Positions 14,510-21,286 of a stretch of DNA of 21,286 nt are shown piece after piece (positions within the stretch are counted from its first letter, which is position 1; each line of letters begins with the position of its first letter). The stretch spans positions 11,374 through 32,659 of the forward strand of contig CAJUJN010000047.1 in the NCBI GenBank assembly GCA_910586775.1, written 5' to 3'. The notes beneath the pieces are model-generated. The model saw only the letters and a program-made list of their open reading frames with translations, ran no database searches and was not told where the DNA came from. A program made the translations under genes and the position numbers. The DNA is from an uncultured Acetatifactor sp. GTDB taxonomy: Bacteria > Bacillota > Clostridia > Lachnospirales > Lachnospiraceae.

Positions 14510-15298
14510 TTATGAACTGGCGCTGTTATAATGTCTGATGCCCTGTTTCCAGACCAGCGCCGTAATTCCGGTGAATATGGCCACAATCACCACTCCGAAA
14601 ACCGCCGTCTCCCACTCCATATCTCCGATCAGGCTCTGTACCGGCAGCGTGGCCATGATTCCATAGGGCAGGATACAGTAGAACACAAACTTGTAGATCC
14701 CGTAAAACGTGATTCCCGGCAGATTCATGCACAATTGCAGCCCCGCCTCCTCCAACTGTTCCATCCTGGCATTGGTTACCAGATAGAAAGCTGCGGACCG
14801 GATCAGCACCTCCATCTCATAATGGAGCAGCACCATGATCCCCAGGAAAAAAACATATGCCAGTACACGCCCTGCGTTCAGCCGAATCCCTGCCGTGCGG
14901 ACTCCGTATCCTATAATGCAGATGCTGAAGAGCAGCAGCGGCAGCGAACCCGGGTTCATGCACTCAAAGGTCAGCCGGAACAGCGGACTCACCGGCCTGG
15001 TCAGATACAGATCCATCTCTCCGCTCATTATTTTGCCCACAATACCGTTCACCCCGAAAAAATATACTGCCATATTGATGGCATTGATCAGGGAAAATGT
15101 CCCGATATACAGGATCATTTCCCCCCGCCCCCAGCTGCCGATCCGCTCCACATTGGCATAAATCGCATCAAATACAAACAGCTGAATCGCAAACAGGCTT
15201 CCGTCCACAAAGAACGGCCCCCAGAAGCCCAACCGAAACATCATCAGATTCTGGAACCGAATCTTCAATAATGCCCGAAATACTCTGTAATATTTCAT
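14510..15298 (-). CDS. ABC-2 type transporter permease (second)
   Basis: A 262-residue integral membrane protein with about six hydrophobic segments, for example at residues 32-47, 60-85, 115-135, 145-160, 205-225 and 230-250. It fits the uncharacterised ABC-2 permease group that accompanies COG4586-type ATPases (the COG3694/COG4587 pair), with the typical SGEMDLYLTRPVSPLFRL stretch between the second and third segments. AAAGGAG lies 7 bases before the ATG. The gene starts 130 bases after the first permease ends, a wider gap than usual within an operon but with no promoter I can defend. With the ATPase and first permease it would form one exporter; the substrate is unknown. Downstream lies the hairpin repeat cluster. 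Confidence 0.88.
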   Translation of the reverse strand: MKYYRVFRALLKIRFQNLMMFRLGFWGPFFVDGSLFAIQLFVFDAIYANVERIGSWGRGEMILYIGTFSLINAINMAVYFFGVNGIVGKIMSGEMDLYLTRPVSPLFRLTFECMNPGSLPLLLFSICIIGYGVRTAGIRLNAGRVLAYVFFLGIMVLLHYEMEVLIRSAAFYLVTNARMEQLEEAGLQLCMNLPGITFYGIYKFVFYCILPYGIMATLPVQSLIGDMEWETAVFGVVIVAIFTGITALVWKQGIRHYNSASS

Positions 15299-15428
15299 TC
15301 TTCCACTCCTTTATCATTAACCATATATTCCCATACGGGATTTCATTATCCGATAGCCTGTTCTTTTCAGGCACAGGTATCCCCTACAGCCCGTTTATAA
15401 ACACAGTCCACAAAAGCTCCCAAAGCCT

Positions 15429-16223
15429 TCAAATCCCCACACCGTCATATTTTTTGCGATATTTCCTCCATGTAACCGCTATCATCCCCTGCATCAGGAT
15501 GCACCAGGTGCCCAGGACGGCGAGCCCTCTCACCGCTTCCTCACCACACCGCCCCGTAAACAGCATGGACGGCAGATAGGTCACATAATAAAAGGGCAGC
15601 AGCCTCATAACCCTCACCACGCTTTCCGGAAACAGCACCAGCGGCACGATAGTTCCCGTCACCAACGAAACCAGATTATCCTTGATCATCAGGAACGTGC
15701 CGATATCCTCAAATTTCAAGGTCAGGATTCCCAGAAAATAATTCAGCTGCACCATGAAAAACAGCCCCATCACCGCCATCACCGCAGCACAAAGCAAAAT
15801 CTCCGGACTCCGCCCAAATACAAAACGAATCCGAAACACAAAAACCCACACTGCCGCCGCCAGCAGGTCAAAACTCAGGTAAAACAGCACTACCCCCACC
15901 TCCATGGCGGCAAAATACCACTCTATGCTCACAGGCATCACCATATAATTGGAGAAAGTTCCGTTGCGGATCCGGGCGCTGACCTCACCGCTTATGCCTC
16001 TGGCCATCTCAAGCTGGGACAAAAAGGAACTGACGATATAGTAGGACAGCATTCCATGAAACGTAAATCCTGCTACCATATTCCGTTCTCTGAAAATCAT
16101 CCCCCACAGCAGCCAGGCAAACAGAATTTTCGCCACCGTAAACAGCATGTTGAACAATACGTCCGCCCTCCATGCCAGCTGGGATTTTATATAGATTCGT
16201 GCGATCTCTTTATATTTTTTCAT
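15429..16223 (-). CDS. ABC-2 type transporter permease (first)
   Basis: A 264-residue membrane protein with roughly six hydrophobic segments (for example TVAKILFAWLLWGMIF, VGVVLFYLSFDLLAAAVWVF and AAVMAVMGLFFMVQL). It has the cytosolic RIRNGTFSNYMVMPVSIEW stretch that corresponds to the GEMDLYLTRPVSP stretch of the partner permease. The start is set at ATG 16223 (MKKYKEIAR) because GGAGGG lies 9 bases upstream; ATG 16232 and GTG 16253 are in frame but badly placed. It overlaps the ATPase gene by 14 bases, so the two are translationally coupled. It would form the heterodimeric membrane channel with the 14510-15298 product. Confidence 0.9.
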   Translation of the reverse strand: MKKYKEIARIYIKSQLAWRADVLFNMLFTVAKILFAWLLWGMIFRERNMVAGFTFHGMLSYYIVSSFLSQLEMARGISGEVSARIRNGTFSNYMVMPVSIEWYFAAMEVGVVLFYLSFDLLAAAVWVFVFRIRFVFGRSPEILLCAAVMAVMGLFFMVQLNYFLGILTLKFEDIGTFLMIKDNLVSLVTGTIVPLVLFPESVVRVMRLLPFYYVTYLPSMLFTGRCGEEAVRGLAVLGTWCILMQGMIAVTWRKYRKKYDGVGI

Positions 16224-17223
16224 GTCCCTCATCCCTCCATAGCTTCCGCCCACACTCTTCTCCGTAAATCCGTTCCACCACCCTGCCTATTTCCTCCTCT
16301 TCCACCACCACATCCCTGGGGGCATATTTCATCATCTTCTGCAGCAGCATTCCTGACTCTTCCCTGGGGATACGGATTACTTTTCTGTAAGGCGTTTCCT
16401 CCGTCATCACCGCGTTCCCCGGCAATTCCAGCCTCTCCACGGCCCTGTCAAAACTCAGTGTGACCTGTCTGTCCCTCTGATATTTTTCAAAAAGCTCCTC
16501 CGTTCCGCCGTCATAAATCTTATGCCCATGATTAATGACGACGCTACGCCCGCACAGGCTCCTGATATCCTCCATGTAATGGGAAGTCAGAAGGATGGTG
16601 GTCCCCCTCTCCCGGTTAATTTCCCTCAGGAACCTGCGTATCTGCCTGGAGGCAACCGCATCCAGCCCAATGGTGGGTTCATCCAGAAACAGAATCCTGG
16701 GATTGTGAAGCAGCGCGGCCATCAGCTCCATCTTCATCCTCTCCCCCAGAGACAGGGTGCGCACCTGTACATCCAACAACTTCTCCACCCCGAAAAGTTC
16801 CGTGAAATAAGCCCTGGCCTCCCGGAATTCCCGTTCCTCCAGGCCGTAGATTTCCTTAAACAAACGCAATGTATCATTGGCTGTCAGTTCAAAGAAAAGC
16901 TGGCTCTTCTGTCCCATGACAATAGCGTACTGTCGTTTAAATTCATTTTTTAAATCGTTAGGATAATACCCCATCACCTCTATCTCCCCGGATGTAGGCC
17001 CTATAATACCTGTCAGCATTTTGATCAGGGTCGTCTTGCCTGCGCCGTTAGGTCCGATCAGCCCCGCAAACTCTCCTTCCCTCACCGCGAAATCCATTCC
17101 CTCCACCGCCTTTTTCTCCTCATACTCCCTTTTAAAAAGACTTTTGATACTCCCGCCCAACCCTTCCTGTTTGACAACCCTGCGGTACGTTTTAGACAGG
17201 TTTTTCGTCTCTATGATATTCAT
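16210..17223 (-). CDS. ABC-2 type transporter ATP-binding protein (COG4586 type)
   Basis: A 337-residue ABC ATPase. Walker A is GPNGAGKT (57-64), the Q-loop is Q105 in VMGQKSQLFF, the signature is LSLGER (157-162), Walker B is ILFLDEP (177-183) and the H-loop His is in LTSHYMED (215). All catalytic elements are intact. The N-terminal insertion KTYRRVVKQEGLGGSIKSLFKREYEEKKAV and the VMGYYPND stretch are typical of the COG4586 ATPases that pair with two ABC-2 permeases. The C-terminal 110 residues form the usual accessory domain. The start is ATG 17223 (MNIIETKNLSK), with a doubled GGAGGAGGTAAGGAG upstream; an in-frame start at 17265 lacks a site. It is the first gene of the three-gene exporter operon. 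Substrate unknown. Confidence 0.93.
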   Translation of the reverse strand: MNIIETKNLSKTYRRVVKQEGLGGSIKSLFKREYEEKKAVEGMDFAVREGEFAGLIGPNGAGKTTLIKMLTGIIGPTSGEIEVMGYYPNDLKNEFKRQYAIVMGQKSQLFFELTANDTLRLFKEIYGLEEREFREARAYFTELFGVEKLLDVQVRTLSLGERMKMELMAALLHNPRILFLDEPTIGLDAVASRQIRRFLREINRERGTTILLTSHYMEDIRSLCGRSVVINHGHKIYDGGTEELFEKYQRDRQVTLSFDRAVERLELPGNAVMTEETPYRKVIRIPREESGMLLQKMMKYAPRDVVVEEEEIGRVVERIYGEECGRKLWRDEGHEKI

Positions 17224-17405
17224 TTTCTCCTTACCTCCTCCAAATCCGCTATATGAGCGGCACAACTTGCCTCAACGGCAACATTGCCCACAACACCTGT
17301 TCCCTCCAAATACAAAGCAGACCTTCCGGCGATGCTTCTGCGCACAAAAAAATGACCCTGGTATCTGTCCTGCGGGCATATTCCACCATAGCCATCATTC
17401 CCAAA
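17220..17405 (-). pseudogene. Possible 3' remnant coupled to the ABC operon
   Basis: One minus frame is open for 61 codons from after a TGA (17408-17406) and ends ...VVGNVAVEASCAAHIADLEEVRRK with a TGA that overlaps the ATPase ATG (ATGA). That arrangement is typical of an operon neighbour, but there is no start codon in a good context. A competing frame from ATG 17485 (or 17458) to 17249 is also open. Either frame, or neither, may be real. It could be the tail of a decayed gene transcribed from the promoter at 17992-18020. Family not recognised. Confidence 0.25.
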
Positions 17406-17647
17406 TCAATTTGCAGCCTGACTGCATTTGCCAGCACATGGAGCCTCTCAATACGCATCATAACAAATTCCACTGAACATGACATCTTCTGTTAACGGAA
17501 TTTCGCATATAGACATCCCTGTCTGACACATTGTCCGCAAATCTTTCCGACACACTGCATCTGTACTCTCAAAACAATCTTACGGAAAATTCCCATGATA
17601 CTCGTAAGCGTATTCATTTGCCGCTTTTGGAGCATCATATAGTAAAG

Positions 17648-17695
17648 TCAAACCCGATTATTTTTAAGCACAAAAAAACACGGCCTCTCAGCCAT
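17648..17695 (-). CDS. Possible 15-residue small ORF
   Basis: GAAGGAGAAGC precedes an ATG at 17695. The frame reads MAERPCFFVLKNNRV and stops at TGA 17650-17648. The ribosome binding site is well placed, but so short a frame can easily occur by chance. Confidence 0.25.
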   Translation of the reverse strand: MAERPCFFVLKNNRV

Positions 17696-17810
17696 GCTTC
17701 TCCTTCCATTCTGCAATGAACCCGACACAATAAAATGTACTTTGCGAACCTTTTATTGCTGTACATTGTTCTATATGAAATGAACCATTCGGAATATGTT
17801 AAGCACCCGA

Positions 17811-17875
17811 CAAGACAGATACACCGGCAGTTCACCGCCGGCACGCGGGCAGACTCCCAGAGGGAAAACATACTG
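17811..17875. other. Two adjacent potential hairpins
   Basis: CCGGC-AGTTCACC-GCCGG lies at about 17822-17839, followed by CGGGCAG...CTGCCCG with about 20 bases between the arms (about 17845-17879). Both would form in the minus-strand RNA just after the tiny ORF at 17888-17926. No T-run follows, so neither is a standard terminator. Confidence 0.45.
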
Positions 17876-17887
17876 CCCGGCAAATAT

Positions 17888-17926
17888 TTAGTTTGCCCTG
17901 TTTCCGTTCCTCGCAATGGATAACAT
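17888..17926 (-). CDS. Possible 12-residue leader ORF
   Basis: ACAGGAGG followed by AATTT and ATG (17926) is a textbook initiation site. The frame reads MLSIARNGNRAN and stops at TAA. It starts about 60 bases after the predicted transcription start from the promoter at 17992-18020 and is followed by two potential hairpins, as in a leader-peptide arrangement. It could equally be the first codons of a decayed gene. Confidence 0.35.
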   Translation of the reverse strand: MLSIARNGNRAN

Positions 17927-17991
17927 AAATTCCTCCTGTTTCATCAATTCTCACGGTTCCGTCCCTGAGGACTCCATCTGTTTACGAAGTC

Positions 17992-18020
17992 ATATTAGCA
18001 CACCCGTATATAAAAGTCAA
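17992..18020 (-). promoter_or_regulatory. Strong sigma-A promoter, minus strand
   Basis: TTGACT (18020-18015), 17 bases, TAATAT (17997-17992), with TG one base before the -10 (extended form TGCTAATAT). Transcription would start near 17985 and run toward the ABC operon. It lies just past the terminator of the surface-protein gene. Confidence 0.65.
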
Positions 18021-18067
18021 GGGTAAAATTTGAGCTGTAAACCCTTCGTAAACCGTTATAGTATCCG

Positions 18068-18101
18068 AAAAAAGAATGCCTGCACCGCAGCACAGGCATT
18101 C
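18068..18101 (-). terminator. Rho-independent terminator of the surface-protein gene
   Basis: On the minus strand GAATGCCTG - 10-base loop - CAGGCATTC is a perfect 9-bp stem followed directly by TTTTTT. It begins 8 bases after the stop codon of the surface-protein gene. Confidence 0.92.
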
Positions 18102-18108
18102 CCTCCCC

Positions 18109-21100
18109 TTAATCTTTTCTATTTACTTTCTTTTGAATCAGGCAGATTATAACTCCCGCCGCTGCCATTCCCGCAACGCCCATCAGGAGCAGACGGAGTA
18201 AATTCAGCCTGCTTCCTTCCTGCCCGAATTCACCCGCATTGTCCCCGCCGATTACGGTATCGACTTCGCCGGTCCTGGGAGACTGTACCTCTGTTTTCTT
18301 TGAGCTGCTGTGATTGACGGAACCGGCCCCATCGCCGCTTCCGGAAGAACCGCCGCTCTCACCGGAGCTTCCGTCCATAACTGTATCTCCAACCACAATG
18401 ATGTAATCCGAAGCATGCGTAAAAGTCAGTTCTGCAATGCCGTCTGCATCTATCTGGTCAGCAGTAACGAACTCAAGCCTGCCGTCGTTTTCATTGTAGT
18501 AGAATAAGTTTGCATGCATTCCTGCATTGGCAGAACCCACATAAATCATAAGTACGGCACTGTACCCGAAATCCCCGCTGTGCGCAAGACTGAGCTGTGT
18601 CGTCGGCCGTTCTCCCGCCGTTTGATTCACAATATTCTCCGGTATGGCTGACATTCCCACCTGTACGGACAAATCCACATCACCAGCATGTTCCGCAGTG
18701 ACACTCCTGCCGTTTACGCACCAGGTAACGCCGTTGCCCATATCAAAGGAAATCGTGACATTCTGCCCCTTCACATGGTCCAACACATCTCCGGGTACTA
18801 TGGATGCGCCGTTCATGTCCACATTAACCCATTTTCCTTCAAAAGCATTTGCCGCCTCTTCCTTGATGACCTCCCAACCCTCTTTACCTGATTCTCCCCG
18901 AATAGAGGGAACCATAGTATCTGGTACGGATGTAGGAGCCGGAGACTGACCGGGCTCTGTCGTAGGCACCGAAGTCTGGCCGGGCGCTGTCGTAGGCACC
19001 GGGGGCTGACCAGGCTCTGTCGTAGGCGCCGTGGACGGACTGGGGCCTGTCGTAGGCGCCGGGGACGGACTGGGGCCTGTCGTAGGCGTCGGGGACGGGT
19101 TGGGCTCTGTCGTAGGCGCCGGGGACGGGCTGGGCTCTGTCGTAGGCGTCGGGGACGGGCTGGGCTCTGTCGTAGGTGTCGGTGTGGGCGTCGCAGTGGG
19201 CTTATACTCATAATGGATAGTTACTTTCGCCACTGTTGCTGCCGTATCTCCTATTTTGCTTATCCCCTTCCACTGTTCTTCCGTACCGGTATAGTAGATA
19301 ACGCTCAACTGAGTCGCTGAAAAAGCGGCTGACCCGATTGAGATCACACTATCCGGAATCAGGACAACGCTGACACCGGAGGAAGCAAATGCTGAGTTTC
19401 CGATGCTTTCTGCGCCCTGCGGAATTTCCACTCCGGGAAGCATCAGACAGTTCTGGAACATGCCTTCGCCAATGCGGTCTATGCTTTGAGGCAGCGTCAC
19501 ACTCATCAAATCGTAGCATTGCGTAAACAGGTTGTCACCCAGCTTTACCTGTTGGATGCCGGGAGCAAAAGTCGCTGTCTTCAATTTTGTACACTGGAAG
19601 AATGCTGCGGCTCCCACATCACCAATGCTTGCCGGCAGGGCTACGGATACGAGGCCTATGCAGCTTTGAAATGCACGCTCACCGATTGTCTCCACCCCTT
19701 CGGCAACAGTCGCCGAACTCAGATTTTCACATTCCCTGAAAGCATCATCACCGATTGTCTTCACACCCGAAGGAATATCCACGGAAATAATCGAAGATTG
19801 GCGGAAAGCAGAGTTACCGATTGCTGTCACGCTGGTGGGAATCTTTACACCAAGGACTCCGCACATCCAAAAAGCGCAGGCTCCGATACTGGTAACGCCC
19901 TCTTCAAAAACGACAGTCCGAATCTCGCTGCTGTACGGATTCCAAGGCTGCTCTGAGTTACTGCTGAAATCCGGCATGGCTCCTGAACCTGAAATGGTCA
20001 GCGTACCAGCCTTCGTTAGGCTCCAGGCCAACCCTGTGCCGAGCGTCCCTTTATCGATTACATCATTGGCAGTCGGATCATCCGGCGCAACATACCCCTC
20101 CGGGTAACGGGTAATATAATGGCTGGTGTTGCTCATCACCTCTTCCCTGGATATTGTCCGTCCCCAATGGACTTTGCCGTTGTTGTTTCCTTCGGCAATC
20201 ACAACGCCGGCTTCGTTCACTTCCAGTACGATTACAGTATGGGCGTCATTGCTTACACGCAGGATATCTCCGACTTTTATATCCTCAAACGCAAACCCCC
20301 CCGGTGCGTACATCCTGTTGGGCAGACTGCCAAACGCCTCATCGCTGAGAATAAAGGCAAAGGCTACACAGCCCACGGCCGAGATATTCGCCCCGTCAAT
20401 TAACCCGCCCTTCCAACTGTAGCCCGGATTCGAATAAGGCTCATAGTCAGTCCAGGTAGTTCCCTCCTTGTACGCATCCTGGTCCTTCAGCGCGATCATG
20501 GCTTCATAGACCTGCGTGGGAGTAGGGACTACGTTATCCGCACTGTCGGCCTGCATAGATATGGATTCTTTCTCAGAAATCCCCCTTGACTGCAAAGGAA
20601 CCTCACTCTGCTGCAAGGCTGCCCCTTCTGATGGCGCTGTTCCTTCCTCTGGCGGCGCTGTTCCTTCCTCTGACGGCAGGGTTTCCTCCGACGGCGCTGT
20701 TCCTTCCTCCGGCGGCGCTGCTCCTTCCTCTGACGGCTGGATTTCCTCCGACGACGCCGTTCCTTCCTCTGACGGCTGGATTTCCTCCGGCGGCGCTGCT
20801 CCTTCCTCTGGCAGCAGGTCTTCCTCCGACGGCACCGTTCCTTCCTCTGACGGCTGGATTTCCTCCGACGGCGCTGTTCCTTCCTCTGACGGCTGGATTT
20901 CCTCCGACGGCGCCGTTCCTTCTTCTGACGGTTGGATTTCCTCCGACGGCACCGTTCCTTCCTCTGGCGGCTGGTCTTCCTCCGACGGCAGGATTACCCC
21001 TTCTCCCATCGAAACAGTTATCCCTTCCTCCGGCAATGCCGCTTCCTCCTCAGCTAATGCCGCCAGTGGAGCCGAAATGAGCAGACACAATGCCAAAGTG

Positions 21101-21123
21101 ACCGAGATCATTCGTCGTTTCAA
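18109..21123 (-). CDS. Modular BspA-like leucine-rich-repeat surface protein with cysteine-peptidase-like domain
   Basis: A 1004-residue exported protein. The TTG at 21123 is chosen because AGGAGG lies 8 bases upstream; ATG at 21111 is in frame but too far. Order: signal peptide (1-25, ending APLAALA); Glu/Pro/Ser repeats (about 46-167); a putative NlpC/P60- or CHAP-like cysteine peptidase fold (about 203-345) with Cys252 in SAVGCVAFAF and His295 in NDAHTVIVLEV; BspA-type LRR_5 repeats (about 400-610, units like V.TIGDDAFRECENLSSA..); eight 10-residue Pro/Thr repeats (about 650-730); a beta-rich domain (about 750-910); a Ser/Gly linker; SPRTG (948-952); TM (about 974-994); and a basic tail (KKVNRKD). 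SPxTG matches a sortase variant used in Clostridia, although about 20 residues separate it from the TM, which is unusual. Likely wall- or membrane-anchored, with an adhesion or peptidase role. It has its own promoter and terminator. Confidence 0.9.
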   Translation of the reverse strand: MKRRMISVTLALCLLISAPLAALAEEEAALPEEGITVSMGEGVILPSEEDQPPEEGTVPSEEIQPSEEGTAPSEEIQPSEEGTAPSEEIQPSEEGTVPSEEDLLPEEGAAPPEEIQPSEEGTASSEEIQPSEEGAAPPEEGTAPSEETLPSEEGTAPPEEGTAPSEGAALQQSEVPLQSRGISEKESISMQADSADNVVPTPTQVYEAMIALKDQDAYKEGTTWTDYEPYSNPGYSWKGGLIDGANISAVGCVAFAFILSDEAFGSLPNRMYAPGGFAFEDIKVGDILRVSNDAHTVIVLEVNEAGVVIAEGNNNGKVHWGRTISREEVMSNTSHYITRYPEGYVAPDDPTANDVIDKGTLGTGLAWSLTKAGTLTISGSGAMPDFSSNSEQPWNPYSSEIRTVVFEEGVTSIGACAFWMCGVLGVKIPTSVTAIGNSAFRQSSIISVDIPSGVKTIGDDAFRECENLSSATVAEGVETIGERAFQSCIGLVSVALPASIGDVGAAAFFQCTKLKTATFAPGIQQVKLGDNLFTQCYDLMSVTLPQSIDRIGEGMFQNCLMLPGVEIPQGAESIGNSAFASSGVSVVLIPDSVISIGSAAFSATQLSVIYYTGTEEQWKGISKIGDTAATVAKVTIHYEYKPTATPTPTPTTEPSPSPTPTTEPSPSPAPTTEPNPSPTPTTGPSPSPAPTTGPSPSTAPTTEPGQPPVPTTAPGQTSVPTTEPGQSPAPTSVPDTMVPSIRGESGKEGWEVIKEEAANAFEGKWVNVDMNGASIVPGDVLDHVKGQNVTISFDMGNGVTWCVNGRSVTAEHAGDVDLSVQVGMSAIPENIVNQTAGERPTTQLSLAHSGDFGYSAVLMIYVGSANAGMHANLFYYNENDGRLEFVTADQIDADGIAELTFTHASDYIIVVGDTVMDGSSGESGGSSGSGDGAGSVNHSSSKKTEVQSPRTGEVDTVIGGDNAGEFGQEGSRLNLLRLLLMGVAGMAAAGVIICLIQKKVNRKD
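18937..19176. repeat. 30-bp tandem repeat, eight units (Pro/Thr wall-spanning stretch)
   Basis: Plus strand units of the type CTCTGTCGTAGGCG..GGGGACGGGCTGGG recur every 30 bases and encode 10-residue units like PTTEPSPSPA on the minus strand. The five units nearest 19176 are closely alike. Those toward 18937 diverge to PTTEPGQSPA types. In frame, so length can vary safely. Confidence 0.88.
20623..20988. repeat. 39-bp tandem repeat with 21-bp half units (Glu/Pro/Ser stretch)
   Basis: The plus strand shows CTTCCTCTGACGGCTGGATTT repeating with a 39-base period. The encoded units are PSEEIQPSEEGTA (13 residues), with irregular 7-residue insertions such as PSEEGTA. It follows the signal peptide directly and gives a strongly acidic extended stalk of about 120 residues. 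Confidence 0.88.
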
Positions 21124-21184
21124 TTTTACAACCTCCTGGATATTAGTTTTGGGAGAAATACAATATATGAATCTCTCCCCTATC

Positions 21185-21213
21185 ACTATATCGTTCCCTC
21201 CCTGCTTTGTCAA
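21185..21213 (-). promoter_or_regulatory. Sigma-A promoter of the surface-protein gene
   Basis: TTGACA (21213-21208), 17 bases, TATAGT (21190-21185). Near-consensus. Transcription would start near 21178, leaving a leader of about 55 bases that contains the AGGAGG before the TTG start. Confidence 0.8.
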
Positions 21214-21286
21214 TAAAGTCTCCGCTCATTTCAGCTTTGACGATTAAAGCTTATTTTTGACTATCAAACTGTGTATAAAATTATTA

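Larger units (their letters stand above)
17486..18067. other. Long gene-free region upstream of the ABC operon
   Basis: Nearly 600 bases with no protein-length gene I can support. On the minus strand it contains a strong promoter (18020-17992), a 12-codon ORF with a good ribosome binding site (17926-17888), a structured GC-rich stretch with two potential hairpins (about 17811-17875) and a second 15-codon ORF with a good site (17695-17648). It may be a long regulatory leader of the ABC operon or the ruins of a gene. Confidence 0.5.

Noticed and set aside
17811..17880. Cobalamin or other known riboswitch
   Set aside because: Two simple hairpins only; I could not find the conserved core of any riboswitch class I know.
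17635..17916. A 93-codon minus-strand frame in the gap before the ABC operon
   Set aside because: Poor codon use, very Cys/Trp/Arg-rich, no ribosome binding site at its ATG, and no recognisable family.
19031..19213. Plus- and minus-strand repetitive frames (GDGLGPVVG-type and RPRRLRQSP-type peptides)
   Set aside because: These are alternative-frame readings of the 30-bp repeat in the surface-protein gene.
20516..21247. Plus-strand Ser/Asp/Gly-rich repeat protein
   Set aside because: Antisense reading of the 39-bp repeat. The minus strand has the promoter, ribosome binding site and signal peptide.

Overview
The window looks like a chromosomal segment of a gut clostridium, most likely a Lachnospiraceae member. 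This is inferred from strong AGGAGG-type ribosome binding sites, a BspA-like surface protein with a Gram-positive C-terminal anchor, an ECF sigma factor paired with a short-helix/TM anti-sigma type gene, and an AAA-ATPase/PD-(D/E)XK gene of a kind common in gut anaerobes. No rRNA, tRNA, intact insertion sequence, CRISPR array or phage module was seen.

Layout. 1-1024 (minus): an ECF sigma factor, translationally coupled (ATGA overlap) to a membrane protein that runs off the left edge and carries a 19-residue repeat linker. 1025-1423: gene-poor, with a possible ECF-type promoter. 1424-5397 (minus): three spaced co-directional genes, namely a transglutaminase-like protein with two compensating frame changes in its tail, a GNAT acetyltransferase fused to a cytidine deaminase, and a 555-residue protein I do not recognise. 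5481-7135 (minus): a broken AAA-ATPase/PD-(D/E)XK gene with a nonsense codon, a frame-changing internal deletion and a 27-bp repeat expansion. 7231-8106 (minus): an AT-rich NAD-dependent epimerase, divergent from a 3'-truncated nucleotidyltransferase (8398-9081, plus). 9053-9414: remnants of minus-strand genes, including an alanyl-tRNA synthetase piece abutting the nucleotidyltransferase. 9517-10128 (plus): an intact SRAP protein. 10260-11921 (minus): a putative HExxH metalloprotein and an N-terminally shortened HATPase/winged-helix regulator with an 11-bp tandem repeat inside its coding frame. 12244-14340 (minus): a MutS2-like ATPase without an Smr domain, preceded by hairpin repeats. 14510-17223 (minus): a three-gene ABC-2 type exporter (ATPase and two permeases). 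17486-18067: a long gene-free stretch with a strong minus-strand promoter and two tiny ORFs. 18109-21123 (minus): a 1004-residue modular cell-surface protein with its own promoter and terminator.

Working together: only the sigma/anti-sigma pair and the ABC trio are clear functional units. The rest is an accessory neighbourhood of single genes. Its outstanding property is decay and repeat plasticity: at least four genes are broken or truncated, and tandem repeats with periods of 11, 22, 27, 30, 39 and 57 bp are present, five of the six inside reading frames. I found no clearly new multi-gene system. The best leads are the frame-sensitive 11-bp repeat, the sigma/anti-sigma locus with the repeat linker, the leader-like region before the ABC operon, and the multi-domain surface protein.
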